A stretch of DNA of 64,000 bases, taken from the NCBI RefSeq assembly GCF_900115785.1, contig NZ_FOYS01000001.1:186001-250000 (forward strand), read 5' to 3'. Within the stretch, counting starts at the first letter, position 1; the number at the start of each line of letters is the position of its first letter. The DNA comes from Halogeometricum limi (GTDB taxonomy: Archaea; Halobacteriota; Halobacteria; Halobacteriales; Haloferacaceae). The notes beneath the pieces were generated by a model. The model did not search any database. It saw only the letters and a program-made list of their open reading frames with translations, and was not told the DNA's origin. Position numbers and translations under genes: made by a program. Positions 1 to 9,022 of this stretch are shown in pieces.

Positions 1-503
1 TAGGGCCGTGACCGGCCGTCGGTGATTCGCCTTCCTCCGTTCACCGCCCATGCGCGGAGTTCGTTCGGCATCACCGGCGACCAACCCGTCCCGCTCTTTC
101 GGTGGGAAAGCGCCGCCTGCGAGACGACAGCAGGGAAGGAGGCGATGAGCCTGGATGGCGAACTCGGTGCGTTCTGTCCCCACGCCACGACGCTCGACGT
201 CGGTCTGCGTCCGACGCGGTGTCGAGACGGCGTCTCGAACGTCATTCTCTGCTGACACCGCCGCCGACGACAGCGAACGCTCCTTCGTGCGTTCGTTCGA
301 TGGCAGAGGGTATCCGAACACGAACGTCGGACATTTTCGGCCGATTCTCGCACAGACACGGCGTCTCACCGCCGTCTCGGCTACTCGGTCACTTCGCCGA
401 TACCGACTTCATATACTCTATACCGCGATACAGAATCTCGACACGGCGCTTTCTCTCCGTGAGATGTCGGTCTCTCATCGCAGGCGAAGCGACGCTCGCA
501 GAA
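1..503. other. No gene recognised
   Basis: The open frames here encode Arg/Ser-rich, non-acidic translations with none of the acidic bias of true genes in this genome, so I treat them as chance frames. The right edge is the 3' side of the minus-strand lipoprotein gene. A short AT-richer run around 408-425 could be a promoter element, but I cannot tie it to a gene. A gene continuing from left of the window cannot be excluded. Confidence 0.5.
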
Positions 504-920
504 TCAGGGAAACGACGAACCGCTGACGGTGACACCGACTTCCTCGACGAACGCACCGCTGTTGTCGGCGGCGACGAGTCTCGCGGGCTTTCCGACCGGA
601 AACCGAGCGTCGCTCACGCTCGTCTGACCGGGTGCGATGGGGGAGTTCCAGACGCTACTCCCTTCGCTGTCGATGACGGCTAGCTCTCGGACGCTGTGCT
701 CCGTCGTCGCCGTATCGGTGAGCGAGACGGTTCCCACGGCCCGATTCGCCGTCCACGACTCCGACAGCGAGACGGACTCGAACACGTCGGAGTCGGAGAG
801 ACCGTCGGTCCGTAGCGAGAGTCCGGTCGACACGCACCCTCCGAGCGTCGTGAGGCCGACGGCGGTCAGTCCTGCGAGGAGTCGTCTGCGGGTGTACGAG
901 GGCGAATCTTCGGTATCCAT
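504..920 (-). CDS. Tat-exported lipoprotein, unknown function
   Basis: The 138-residue product has an N-terminal twin-arginine signal (TRRRLLAG) followed by a hydrophobic stretch and a lipobox ending in Cys (LGGC), so it should be exported folded by Tat and anchored to the outer face of the membrane by a lipid. The mature part is Ser/Thr/Asp-rich and short (about 110 residues), with no catalytic motif that I recognise; beta-strand-like alternation suggests a small Ig-like or FxLYD-type domain, which is inference. I chose ATG at 920; a GTG three codons upstream (929) is the alternative. It reads away from the DHH gene that begins to its right and seems to be a single-gene unit. Confidence 0.75.
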   Translation of the reverse strand: MDTEDSPSYTRRRLLAGLTAVGLTTLGGCVSTGLSLRTDGLSDSDVFESVSLSESWTANRAVGTVSLTDTATTEHSVRELAVIDSEGSSVWNSPIAPGQTSVSDARFPVGKPARLVAADNSGAFVEEVGVTVSGSSFP

Positions 921-995
921 GTAGACCACGGCCGAGTGACCGTACGTGGCCCTCGTCGGCGGCGCGCTTAGGCGGTTTGGCCGCCGGGGGTCTCG

Positions 996-2435
996 CTAGC
1001 CGAGTTGCTCGCCGACGAGACGGTCCGCCTCGGCCACGAACGCCTCGCGCGTCCCGGCGGGGATGGTCGCACCCGCCGCGACGTCGTGCCCGCCGCCGTC
1101 GCCGCCGACGGCGCGGGACGCCTCGCGCATCACGGCGGAGAGGTCCAGTCCCTTCCGGACGAGGGCGTGCGTCCCCCGCGCGGAGACTTTCACCTCGTCG
1201 GCCGACTTCTCCGCGAACGCGAGGATGGGCACGTCGCCGCGGATTCCGCTCGCGCCGACGGCCATCCCGGCGACGATGCCGACGATGGTCTCTCTGATTC
1301 GCGTCTCGGCGTCGAACCACTGGACGTTCTCCTCGACGGTGACGCCCTCGCTTTTCACCCACTGGAGCCCCTCCGAGAGGTTTCGCCGGTGGTTTCGGAG
1401 GAGTTTCCGCGCCCGTTCGAGCGCCTCGCCCCTGTCGCCGAGACAGACGGCCAGTCCCACGTCGGCGCGTTCGTACCGGGCGGTGGCGTTCAACAGCGTG
1501 GAGAACTCGCTCACGTCTCTCAGTTCGGTCCCCACCTCCTCGGAGAGCAGCGAGTACGTCGTCCCGACGAGTTCTTCGATGCGTTTCGCGGGGACGCCGG
1601 AGGCGATAGCTCGACGCAGCAGCGCACTCACGACGGTCTGTCGCTCGTCCATCGAGAGGTCGACCCAGCGACGCCAGTCGCCGTCGGCCTTCAGGTCGAG
1701 GTCGAGGTCCGACAGGAACTCGATTGCGCCGTTCTGGTCGTTCGAGATGCCGGGGATACGGACGTCGCTGGCGTACTCCAAGAACTTCGGGAGCGGACGG
1801 GTCTGCCGCCCGTAGATGGCGAGGTCCGTCGCCTCCTCAAGCACGCCCGCGTCGACGCCGTCGGCGACGATACCGGCGTTCGCGCCGTGGAGGCCGCCCT
1901 GTGAGTCCTGCATGTCCCCCACCGCGCCGACGACGGCGAGGGCGGCGAGGTCACGGTTCGCGCCGGGGTCGGACTCAAGCGCCCGCGCGAGGACGTAACT
2001 CGCGCCCGCGCCGGACAGTTCCGACGCGCCGTCGACGCCGAACAGCAGGGGGTTCAGATGGTACTCCGTCTCGGCGTCGGCGGGTTGGTGGTGGTCGGCG
2101 ATGACCGGCGTGAAGTCGCCGCGTTGCTCGTGTGCCGCGATGATGTCGAGTTGGCCGCTGCCGAAGTCGGTGAACAGGACGGTGTCGTAGTCCGTGGCGG
2201 CGATGCGCGCCACCTCGCTCTCGTCGAGTTGCTTCGAGAACACCGTCTCGAACGGAATCTCGGCCCGTTCGAGCGCCGAGGCGGCGACGGCGGCACTCGT
2301 CAGGCCGTCGGCGTCGATGTGCGAGGCGAGGAGGACTCGGTCGGCGTCGCGTAGTCGTGCGGCGCAGTCGGCGGCGCGTTCTCGCATCTCCGGAACCGGG
2401 CCGTCTGCCGCCGCGGGTGTACTGTCCGCGCTCAT
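996..2435 (-). CDS. DHH-family phosphoesterase (RecJ-like)
   Basis: The 479-residue protein carries the DHH superfamily hallmarks: an N-terminal SHIDADG motif (around residue 42) and a DHH triad in VIADHHQP (around 125), both binding the two catalytic metals. A C-terminal DHHA1-type domain holds the Gly-rich GGDGGGHDVAAGA segment (around residues 445-457) that contacts substrate. This is the size and build of archaeal RecJ-like or GAN/RecJ2-like nucleases, which pair with GINS/Cdc45-type replication proteins or degrade short oligonucleotides; which applies here is unresolved. Start: ATG at 2435. The long open frame continuing upstream is only an antisense shadow of the MFS gene. A small membrane protein gene lies 38 bp upstream on the same strand. 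Confidence 0.9.
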   Translation of the reverse strand: MSADSTPAAADGPVPEMRERAADCAARLRDADRVLLASHIDADGLTSAAVAASALERAEIPFETVFSKQLDESEVARIAATDYDTVLFTDFGSGQLDIIAAHEQRGDFTPVIADHHQPADAETEYHLNPLLFGVDGASELSGAGASYVLARALESDPGANRDLAALAVVGAVGDMQDSQGGLHGANAGIVADGVDAGVLEEATDLAIYGRQTRPLPKFLEYASDVRIPGISNDQNGAIEFLSDLDLDLKADGDWRRWVDLSMDERQTVVSALLRRAIASGVPAKRIEELVGTTYSLLSEEVGTELRDVSEFSTLLNATARYERADVGLAVCLGDRGEALERARKLLRNHRRNLSEGLQWVKSEGVTVEENVQWFDAETRIRETIVGIVAGMAVGASGIRGDVPILAFAEKSADEVKVSARGTHALVRKGLDLSAVMREASRAVGGDGGGHDVAAGATIPAGTREAFVAEADRLVGEQLG

Positions 2436-2473
2436 ACCTCTCGTTGGCTCGTTCTCGGGTTTAAACCTGCGCT

Positions 2474-2698
2474 CTACTCGCTCGTCGCGTCCGACTCGTT
2501 CGGGTTCGTGTAGTAGTATATCGCGGTGAACGTGACGCCCATCGCCGTCGCCGAGACGAGTTCGGGGTCCCCGAGGAGCGTGCTCGTGGCGAGCGAGACG
2601 GCGAACACGAAGACGCCGACGGTGAGCGCGTAGCGCCCCCGCGAGAAGGCTCTCAGCCGTTCGTCGAGGCGTCGGTAGAGGTCCGTGGTGGAGGGCAT
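2474..2698 (-). CDS. Small two-helix membrane protein, unknown
   Basis: This 74-residue product has two predicted membrane helices (roughly residues 22-42 and 48-64) separated by a short acidic loop, a basic N-terminal segment (RRLDERLRAFSRGRY) and an acidic tail. No enzyme motif is visible. It lies between the MFS gene and the DHH gene on the same strand with short gaps on both sides, so it could be co-transcribed with either. Small proteins of this kind are common and uncharacterised in haloarchaea. Confidence 0.7.
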   Translation of the reverse strand: MPSTTDLYRRLDERLRAFSRGRYALTVGVFVFAVSLATSTLLGDPELVSATAMGVTFTAIYYYTNPNESDATSE

Positions 2699-2749
2699 CG
2701 CTTCGGTGTCTCTGGCGAGGTGGCAAAATAGTATCTGGTATGACAGGAC

Positions 2750-3919
2750 TCACACCCGTCGCCGGACCACGAACAACAGCACCGCGGCGACGGCGGTCAG
2801 CGCCGTCACGAACGCCCACGCCGCGTCGTACCCCATCGACTCCACGACGAACCCGAACGTCGGCGGGGCGAGCAGTCCGCCCGTGTTCAGCGCCGTCTGC
2901 CCGCCCGCCGTCGCCGCGCCGATGTCGTCGTCGTCGACCACGTCGCTCAGACAGGAGTAGAACACGCCCGTCGACCCGTGGACGGAGAGGCCGAGGCCGA
3001 CGAAGACGGCGACGGTGAGGAGGAGCGACCCCCCGCTTCCGACGAGGACGACGAACAGTCCGGCGCCGACGGCGGTTTGAGCGAGGGCGACGGTGGCCGC
3101 GCCGTGCGCGCCGCCGAGTCGGTCCGCGAGCGTTCCGGCCCCGACGCGGCCGAGACTGCCGGTCACCTGCGTCGCCGCGAGGACGACGCCCGCGACGGCG
3201 GCGCTCGCGCCCACGACGTCTTCGACGTAGAGCACGGTGTAGCCGAGCATCGAGAAGACGCCCGCACCGAGGAACAGGCCGGCGGCGACGAGTGCGACGT
3301 AGGGGCCGTTCGCGCGCAGGCCGCCGAGTTCGGGTCGTTCGAATCGGCCGCTTCCGCTCTTCCCGCGGTAGACGACGGCGAACCCGACGGCGTAGACGCA
3401 GGCGAGTGCGGCGATGGCCCAGAAGCCCACCCGCCAGGCCGCGACGGCCGCGACGCCGGTGACGACGAGCGACGCCGCACCGCTCCCGGCGGTGACGCCG
3501 ACCTGTTTCAATCCCATCGCGAGGTTCGCCCGGCCCGCGGGTGCCCCGGCGACGATACCGCGGTTCGACCCCGGCATCGCCGTGGAGTACGCCGCGCCGA
3601 GCAGTGCGCCCGCGACGAGGAGCAGTGGGTAACTGGGCGCGAACGTCACGCCGACGGCGGCGACGGCGAGGGCGACGAGGCCGACGGTCATCACCCGTTT
3701 CTCGCCGAACCCGTCGACGGCGGCACCGCTCGGAAACAGCGAGACGGTGTAGCCGAGCATCGCCGCGGTCAAGAAGAGGCCGACGAGCGACTCCGTCAGG
3801 TGGAACGACTCGCGGAGGAAGCCCGTCGCGGCGAAGATGGTGTAGTAACAGAGGCTCGCGGCCGTCTGCCACCCGGCGACGACGCCGACGGTGCGCCACG
3901 ACCCGTCCGTTCCGCTCAC
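2750..3919 (-). CDS. MFS transporter
   Basis: The 389-residue protein is almost entirely hydrophobic, with about 12 predicted membrane helices in two halves. The loop after helix 2 carries a degenerate MFS motif A (GAAVDGFGEKRVM around residues 65-77), and a matching loop GTLADRLGG appears in the second half. These support a major facilitator carrier; the substrate cannot be read from sequence. The start is a GTG at 3919. The downstream neighbour on the same strand is a two-helix membrane protein, and the upstream neighbour is hemD, whose stop codon is 51 bp away. I see no feature linking this carrier to haem precursors beyond adjacency. Confidence 0.85.
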   Translation of the reverse strand: MSGTDGSWRTVGVVAGWQTAASLCYYTIFAATGFLRESFHLTESLVGLFLTAAMLGYTVSLFPSGAAVDGFGEKRVMTVGLVALAVAAVGVTFAPSYPLLLVAGALLGAAYSTAMPGSNRGIVAGAPAGRANLAMGLKQVGVTAGSGAASLVVTGVAAVAAWRVGFWAIAALACVYAVGFAVVYRGKSGSGRFERPELGGLRANGPYVALVAAGLFLGAGVFSMLGYTVLYVEDVVGASAAVAGVVLAATQVTGSLGRVGAGTLADRLGGAHGAATVALAQTAVGAGLFVVLVGSGGSLLLTVAVFVGLGLSVHGSTGVFYSCLSDVVDDDDIGAATAGGQTALNTGGLLAPPTFGFVVESMGYDAAWAFVTALTAVAAVLLFVVRRRV

Positions 3920-3970
3920 GCGGGCCTCCGAGTCGTCGTCTGCGTCGCGAGGCGTCGCCGTCTCACGGCG

Positions 3971-4714
3971 TCACTCGTGGTACGTCGGCGCGGCCGCCTC
4001 GACGACGGCGCACGCCAGTTGCTCGAAGTCCGCGTCGTCGGGGACGACGTCGACGTCGATGCCGTGCGACTCGGCCGTCTCGCGCGTCGGCGGACCGATG
4101 ACGCCGACGACTATCCGGTTCAGTCCGGCGACGGCCTCGTCTCGGACGCCTCGCTCCTCGGCCGCGTCGAGGAAGTTCTCGACGGTGAGCGAGGAACTGA
4201 AGCAGACGCCCTCCAACTCGCCGCCGGCGGCCATCACCGCCGACTGGCCCGTCCCCTCCGGCCGAACCAGTCGGTAGAGCACCGTCTCGTGGACGTCGGC
4301 ACCGGCGTCTCGGAGTCCGTCGAGGAGGACGTCGCTGCCGTGGTCGCTCCGGGCGACTTCCACCGTCGCGCCCGACACCTCCCCGCGGAGGCGTTCGACC
4401 AGACCCGCGGAGGTGTACTCCTCTGGGACGATGTCGACCGTCCACCCGGCGTCGCGGGCGACGGCGGCCGTCGACGGGCCGATACAGACCAGCGTCGCGT
4501 CGCCGGGGTCCCACCCTTTCTCCGAGAGCAGTTCGACGCCCGTCTTGCTCGTGAGGACGACGTACGCCGCGGACTCGGGCGTCGCGTCCGTCGGTTCGAC
4601 GGCGAGCATCGGGTCCGGGACGGCTATCGCGCCGAGCGAATCGAGGAGTTCCACGGCGTCGCGCATCCGGTCGTCGTCCGGGCGGAAGACGGCGACGCGA
4701 ACCTGTTGGCTCAT
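3971..4714 (-). CDS. hemD: Uroporphyrinogen-III synthase
   Basis: The 247-residue product has the two-lobed layout of HemD, which closes and inverts ring D of hydroxymethylbilane to give uroporphyrinogen III, the common precursor of sirohaem, haem and cobalamin. Visible family features are the N-terminal MSQQVRVAVFRPDDDR strand, a central VCIGPSTAAVARDAG segment and VCFSSSLTVENFL, which matches the 'F-S-S-x-x-x-V-x-x-F' type region of the family. HemD sequences diverge strongly, so the call leans on context: its ATG overlaps the SUMT stop codon (ATGA at 4711-4714), and hemC lies just upstream, giving the order hemC-SUMT-hemD with translational coupling. Confidence 0.9.
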   Translation of the reverse strand: MSQQVRVAVFRPDDDRMRDAVELLDSLGAIAVPDPMLAVEPTDATPESAAYVVLTSKTGVELLSEKGWDPGDATLVCIGPSTAAVARDAGWTVDIVPEEYTSAGLVERLRGEVSGATVEVARSDHGSDVLLDGLRDAGADVHETVLYRLVRPEGTGQSAVMAAGGELEGVCFSSSLTVENFLDAAEERGVRDEAVAGLNRIVVGVIGPPTRETAESHGIDVDVVPDDADFEQLACAVVEAAAPTYHE

Positions 4715-5538
4715 TCGTCGTCCACTCCGTCCGCGTCCGATTTCACGGCTTCGTCTGCGGCACGTTCGTCTCCGTCCCACTCGCCCGTCCGGTTGCCGAG
4801 GAACGCGAGGACGCGTTCGCGCGTTCCGGCCACCTCGCCGATGACGGTGACGGCGGGCGGTTCGATGCCCGCCTCGTCGCGCACGGAGACGATGGTGTCT
4901 AAGGTGCCGGTGGCGACGCGCATGTCCGGCCACGTCGCGCGTTCGACGAGGGCGACGGGCGTCTCGGGGTCCATCCCCGCCTCGCGGAGTGCGGCCGTGT
5001 AGTCGGGGAGTTTGCCGACGCCCATCAGGACGACGAGCGTGCCGCCCGTCGCGGCGAGTGCCTCCCAGTCGACCGCCGACTCCTCTTTCGTGGGGTCTTC
5101 GTGGCCCGTGACGAACGAGACGGAGGAGGTGTGGTCGCGGTGCGTGACGGGGATTCCCGCCGTTCCGGGGCCGGCGATGGCGGAGGTGATTCCGGGGACG
5201 ACCTCGAACGGGATTCCCTCGCTCGCGAGATGCTCCATCTCCTCGCCGCCGCGTCCGAAGACGAACGGGTCGCCGCCCTTCAGTCGGACGACGGTCTTAC
5301 CCTCGCGGGCGAGTTCGACCAGTCGGTGGTTGGTGTACTCCTGCGGCGTCCACTCGCCGCCGGCGCGCTTCCCGACGTCCTCGCGCTTCTCCTCGGGAAT
5401 CCGTCCGAGAATCTCCGGGCCGGGGAGCTTGTCGTGCAGGACGACGTCAGCCTCCTCCAGCAGGCGCGCCGCCTTCACGGTCATCAGGTCCGGGTCGCCC
5501 GGTCCGCTGCCGACGAGGTAGACTTTCCCGACGCTCAT
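4711..5538 (-). CDS. cobA: Uroporphyrinogen-III C-methyltransferase
   Basis: SUMT methylates uroporphyrinogen III at C2 and C7 with SAM to give precorrin-2, which feeds sirohaem and, in haloarchaea, haem and cobalamin. The about 275-residue protein opens with the diagnostic VYLVGSGPGDPDLMTVKAA motif and continues with RLKGGDPFVFGRGGEE and VVPGITSAIAGP, the SAM- and substrate-binding signatures of the family. The C-terminal 30 residues form a Glu/Asp-rich tail beyond the usual SUMT end. ATG at 5538 gives MSVGKVYL; a GTG at 5544 overlapping the hemC stop (GTGA) is an alternative. The 3' end overlaps hemD by 4 bp, so hemC, SUMT and hemD are very likely one mRNA. Confidence 0.95.
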   Translation of the reverse strand: MSVGKVYLVGSGPGDPDLMTVKAARLLEEADVVLHDKLPGPEILGRIPEEKREDVGKRAGGEWTPQEYTNHRLVELAREGKTVVRLKGGDPFVFGRGGEEMEHLASEGIPFEVVPGITSAIAGPGTAGIPVTHRDHTSSVSFVTGHEDPTKEESAVDWEALAATGGTLVVLMGVGKLPDYTAALREAGMDPETPVALVERATWPDMRVATGTLDTIVSVRDEAGIEPPAVTVIGEVAGTRERVLAFLGNRTGEWDGDERAADEAVKSDADGVDDE

Positions 5539-5540
5539 CG

Positions 5541-6704
5541 TCACTCCCCGCGGGGGCCGTGGTCGGCGTCTTCGACGCTGTTCTCGTCGTCGGCGTCGTC
5601 GGCGTCCGCCCGGGCGGCGGCGATGAGTTCGTCTGCGCCCTGCGAGGCGAGATAGTCGGCGAACTCGGCCGCGGCGTTCGCGTGGTCGTCGACGGGCAGG
5701 TCACGGCTCGCACTGACCTCTTCGCTCCCGTCGACGGCGAGGACGCGCGCGGTGACGTGGACGTGTTCGCCCTGCAGTTTCGCGTGGACGCCCATCGGGG
5801 CGATGCATCCCCCGCCGAGTTCCGCGAGGACGGTCCGTTCGACGGTGGTGGTGACGCGCGTCCGTGGGTCGTCCAGAGCGCCGTTGATTCGGTCGAGGTG
5901 GTCGGTGTCGTGACGTGCGGTGACGGCGATTGCCCCCTGACCGGGTGCGGGGACGAACTCGTTCTTCGGGAGGCGTTCGTACTCGACGCGGTGGAGGAGG
6001 CCGGAGCGCTGGAGGCCCGCCTCCGCGAGGACGATGGCGTCGTACTCCGTCTCCACGTCGCGTTCGAGCGCGCGACGCTCTATCTCCGAGAGGTCGTCGA
6101 ACCACTCGTCGATGGAGCGGTCGAACTCCGTCTCGTACTCCTCGCCGGAGGCGGACGCCTCGGCGCTGTTGCCCTTCTTGTCTCGGTCGTCGTCGACGCG
6201 GGCCTCGTGTTCGCGCTGGAGCGTCGGCGCGAGCAGTTTCTCCACGCGCGTGTCGACGTTGCCGCGGAGCGGTTCGACCTCCAAATCGGGGCGGTTCGCG
6301 AGAATCTGCGCCTTCCGGCGGAGCGACGACGTGCCTACCACCGAGTCCGCGGGGAGGTTCTCGAACGCCGTGCTGTCGGGCGTGACGAGGACGTCGCCCG
6401 CGGGGGCGCGTTCGGGGACGCCCGCGACGACGAGGTCACGGGGCTGTTCGGTCGGCATATCCTTCATCGAGTGGACGGCGACGTCGAGTTCGCCGTCGAG
6501 CACCTTCTCGTCGAGTGCCCGGACGAACGCGCCCGTCTTCCCGAGTCGGTGGATGAGTTCGTCGCGAATCTGGTCGCCACGCGTCTCCACCTCCACCAGT
6601 TCCACCTCGAACCGACGGTCCGCGAGTGCGTCGCGCACACTCGCCGCCTGTCGGAGTGCGAGGTCGGACCCTCGCGTCGCCAGTCGGAGCGTCCCGCGTT
6701 TCAT
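5541..6704 (-). CDS. hemC: Hydroxymethylbilane synthase
   Basis: HemC (porphobilinogen deaminase) polymerises four porphobilinogens on a dipyrromethane cofactor. Family signatures are clear: RLATRGSDLALRQA at the N-terminus, VHSMKDMPTE (residues 77-86), GTSSLRRKAQI (124-134), and GGGCIAPMG with the cofactor-binding Cys near residue 300. At 387 residues it is about 70 longer than bacterial HemC. The extra length is an acidic insert around residues 164-220 between the RVEKL and YDAIVLAEAGL blocks, plus a short acidic C-terminus. I chose ATG at 6704 because it places the first conserved strand directly; a further in-frame GTG lies upstream. First gene of the hemC-SUMT-hemD unit. Confidence 0.95.
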   Translation of the reverse strand: MKRGTLRLATRGSDLALRQAASVRDALADRRFEVELVEVETRGDQIRDELIHRLGKTGAFVRALDEKVLDGELDVAVHSMKDMPTEQPRDLVVAGVPERAPAGDVLVTPDSTAFENLPADSVVGTSSLRRKAQILANRPDLEVEPLRGNVDTRVEKLLAPTLQREHEARVDDDRDKKGNSAEASASGEEYETEFDRSIDEWFDDLSEIERRALERDVETEYDAIVLAEAGLQRSGLLHRVEYERLPKNEFVPAPGQGAIAVTARHDTDHLDRINGALDDPRTRVTTTVERTVLAELGGGCIAPMGVHAKLQGEHVHVTARVLAVDGSEEVSASRDLPVDDHANAAAEFADYLASQGADELIAAARADADDADDENSVEDADHGPRGE

Positions 6705-6821
6705 AACTGTCCCCACGTGGGCGCTGGGGAGTGAAAAGCCCACCAGTTCCCGTTCGCGGGCGTCAACCGCTCCCGTGGTCGACGAGCCTGCAAACCGCTT
6801 GACACCGCTCGTGGCATCGGT

Positions 6822-8039
6822 GTGGCTAAGTGTCGCTCCGCCGTCGACTCTCGCGTGCGCCCTCCACGCTTCACTCGCCGCCGCCTGCTCGCCGCGGGTG
6901 GCCTCTCGCTTCTCGGCGGTGCCGTCCTCGACCCGTCGTGGACGGCCGGTGCGGCGTCCGACGCCGCGGTCGACGGCTGGCCGATGGAACGCCGCGACCC
7001 CGCTCGAACCGGGTTCGACCCCGACGGCACCGCCCCCCGCGGGGAGTTCTCCGTTCGCTGGCGAGCCACGGTGCCCGAACCGTCGTACCGAACCCGACCG
7101 CTCGCCGTCGTCGACGGGAACGTCTACGCCGTCGGCGAGGACGAACTCGTCGCCGTCGCCGCCGACTCCGGCGAGACGAGGTGGCGGTTCGACGGCGAGT
7201 CGCGACCGTGGCGCGAGTACGTCGGATTCACCTCCTCGCCCGCCGCCTTCGACGGCGGCGTCGTCGTCGCGAGTCAGACGGACGTGCTCGGCTTCGCCGC
7301 GGCGAGCGGTCGACTCGACTGGTCGTACGACGAGACGACGAACGTCGAGACGCCGCTTCTCGTCGGGAACACGGTCTACTGCGAGGCTTCCGGAGACGGC
7401 ACTCTCGTCCTCGACGCCGAGACGGGTCTTTCCCGCCGTCGGTCGCCGCTCTCGACGGACTTCGAACCGTTCGCGTATCGGGAGGGGGTCCTCGTCGGCA
7501 GGGGCGACTCGCCCGACAAACTCGTCGCCGTCGACGCCGCGACGGGCGACCGACTCTGGACGGAGACGTTCGCTATCGCCTCGGCGTTCTTCCTCTCGCC
7601 GTCTCTCGGCCGAGAGACGGTGTACTACGGAACCGGCCCGCTGTACGCGATTTCGCTGGCGGACGGTTCCGTGCGGTGGGAGGGTGACCTCGGGGCGTCT
7701 CGGGCGGGGACCAGACCCGTCACCGACGGCGACCGCGTGTACGTCGTCGCCGCGGACGAGGAGACGCGGTTCGTGGTCGCGTTCGACGCCGAGACGGGCG
7801 AACGGGTCTGGCGTGCGGACGCGAACGCCGCCGACGAGGCGGTTCCGGCCGTCGTCGACGACACGCTGTACGTCACGACGCCGACCGGATTCGTCGCCCT
7901 CGACGCGGCGGACGGGGGCGAAGTCGGCCGATTCCGGCCGACGCGACGCCGCGGGTCGACCCGTTCGCCCGTCGTCGTCGACGGCACCGTCTACGTCGCA
8001 CTCGACGACACGCTGTACGCCGTGGAGGGGTCGGCGTGA
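6822..8039 (+). CDS. Tat-exported PQQ-like beta-propeller protein
   Basis: The 405-residue protein begins with a twin-arginine signal (FTRRRLLAAGG, about residues 18-28) and a hydrophobic core ending near ...WTAGAAS, so the mature domain should be secreted or surface-exposed. It then shows about seven repeats of the PQQ-like propeller type with the usual 'V-A-x-D-A-x-T-G-x-x-x-W' pattern (VAAD..GETRW, VAVDAATGDRLW, VAFDAETGERVW). Such propellers act as scaffold or sugar/cofactor-binding proteins; no quinoprotein dehydrogenase active site is visible. The start is taken at GTG 6822. The next gene starts at a GTGA overlap (8036-8039), so the propeller and the following membrane protein are probably made together. 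Confidence 0.85.
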   Translation: MAKCRSAVDSRVRPPRFTRRRLLAAGGLSLLGGAVLDPSWTAGAASDAAVDGWPMERRDPARTGFDPDGTAPRGEFSVRWRATVPEPSYRTRPLAVVDGNVYAVGEDELVAVAADSGETRWRFDGESRPWREYVGFTSSPAAFDGGVVVASQTDVLGFAAASGRLDWSYDETTNVETPLLVGNTVYCEASGDGTLVLDAETGLSRRRSPLSTDFEPFAYREGVLVGRGDSPDKLVAVDAATGDRLWTETFAIASAFFLSPSLGRETVYYGTGPLYAISLADGSVRWEGDLGASRAGTRPVTDGDRVYVVAADEETRFVVAFDAETGERVWRADANAADEAVPAVVDDTLYVTTPTGFVALDAADGGEVGRFRPTRRRGSTRSPVVVDGTVYVALDDTLYAVEGSA

Positions 8040-8551
8040 GCGACGAGACGGAAGGGAACGAGGGGACGAGCATCACCGCCAACGTCGCGGCGGGGTTCTC
8101 GGACCTCGTCCGCATCGTCGTCCTCTGGTTCGCGTTCACGACGCTTCTCAATCCGCTCGGCGTCGTCGTCGACGCCGCGTTGGTGGCCGAACCGTTCTCC
8201 TTCGGTCGCCTCGTCACGCTCGGTCTCAGCGTCGTCGCCATCGCGGTGACGAACGCCCGCGCGCCCGCGGTGTCGGCGTACCGACTCTGGGTCGTCGGCC
8301 TCGTCTCGACCGTCCTGTTCGTCGCCGTCGGCCGCCTCTCCGGCGCGTTGGACGCCCCGACGAGCGGGTCGCTTCTCGTCGTTCTCAGACTCTTCCTGCT
8401 CTGGGCGGGCGCTGTCGGCGTCTCCGTCGGATTACTCCGCTATCGGTGGGACGACGGCGAGGGCGACGAGGGCGACGACGGTGACGGCGGAGACGACAGT
8501 GACGGCGACGACGGGGCCGATGGCCACGACTGGGAGTGGCTCCGTCGCTGA
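8036..8551 (+). CDS. Four-helix membrane protein with acidic tail
   Basis: This 171-residue protein starts at a GTG overlapping the stop of the PQQ-repeat gene. It has four predicted membrane helices between about residues 20 and 135, then a low-complexity Asp/Gly/Glu tail (about 25 residues, GDEGDDGDGGDD-type) that should be cytoplasmic. The tail is encoded by a simple GAC/GGC-rich repeat around 8452-8522. I do not recognise the family. The overlap with the propeller gene suggests that it anchors or exports that protein, which is inference. It ends 18 bp from a convergent membrane gene. Confidence 0.75.
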   Translation: MSDETEGNEGTSITANVAAGFSDLVRIVVLWFAFTTLLNPLGVVVDAALVAEPFSFGRLVTLGLSVVAIAVTNARAPAVSAYRLWVVGLVSTVLFVAVGRLSGALDAPTSGSLLVVLRLFLLWAGAVGVSVGLLRYRWDDGEGDEGDDGDGGDDSDGDDGADGHDWEWLRR

Positions 8552-8569
8552 CTCGTCTTCGACCCGCGC

Positions 8570-9022
8570 TCAGGGCGTGCCGACGGCGGTGTGTCGACGG
8601 TAGAGGTAGTAGATGCCGAACGGGACGCTGACGGTGAACGCGGTGAGGACGACGCCCGCGAGGGCGACGAGGCCGTACAGCACGGGGTCGGGCGACCACG
8701 ACGACTCCGGCGCGTCGGAGAGCGCCCTGGCGTCGACGTAGACGGCGACGGGGAACAGCACCGAGATGACGAGGCCGACGAGGGCGGCGAAGCCGCCGAA
8801 CAGCAGGGCCGCGCCGAAACTCAGCAGGCCGCCGGTGAAAAACAGGTCGAACAGGAAGCCGACAAAAAAGAGGCTGCCGCCGACCAGCGAGAGGACGAAC
8901 AGGACGATAGGGGCGGCGATCCAGTACCACCAGTTCGAGTCGACCGAGGCGTACGGCAGCAGGTCGCCTATCGGGTCGTCGTACCCCTTCTCGTGCGTCT
9001 GTGCGGAGGGCGAAGTGTCCAT
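8570..9022 (-). CDS. Membrane protein, unknown
   Basis: The 150-residue product has an acidic hydrophilic N-terminus of about 30 residues and then four hydrophobic segments, the last ending in a conserved-looking VPFGIYYLYRRH. This layout resembles the small multi-spanning proteins found throughout haloarchaea, with no catalytic motif. ATG at 9022 is preferred; an upstream in-frame start at 9049 would add nine residues. It is divergent from the YihY-type gene at 9114, and the shared 91-bp spacer must contain both promoters. Confidence 0.7.
   Translation of the reverse strand: MDTSPSAQTHEKGYDDPIGDLLPYASVDSNWWYWIAAPIVLFVLSLVGGSLFFVGFLFDLFFTGGLLSFGAALLFGGFAALVGLVISVLFPVAVYVDARALSDAPESSWSPDPVLYGLVALAGVVLTAFTVSVPFGIYYLYRRHTAVGTP

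Noticed and set aside
102-683. 193-codon frame near the left edge
   Set aside because: Arg/Ser-rich composition, overlaps the lipoprotein gene on the other strand, and no conserved pattern.
996-3899. A 967-codon open frame on the minus strand
   Set aside because: Its first half is antisense to or out of frame with the MFS gene and Arg-rich; only the part after 2435 is the acidic DHH protein.
2978-5002. 674-codon plus-strand open frame
   Set aside because: Antisense to the MFS and hemD genes; composition follows complementary codon bias, and no domain is recognisable.
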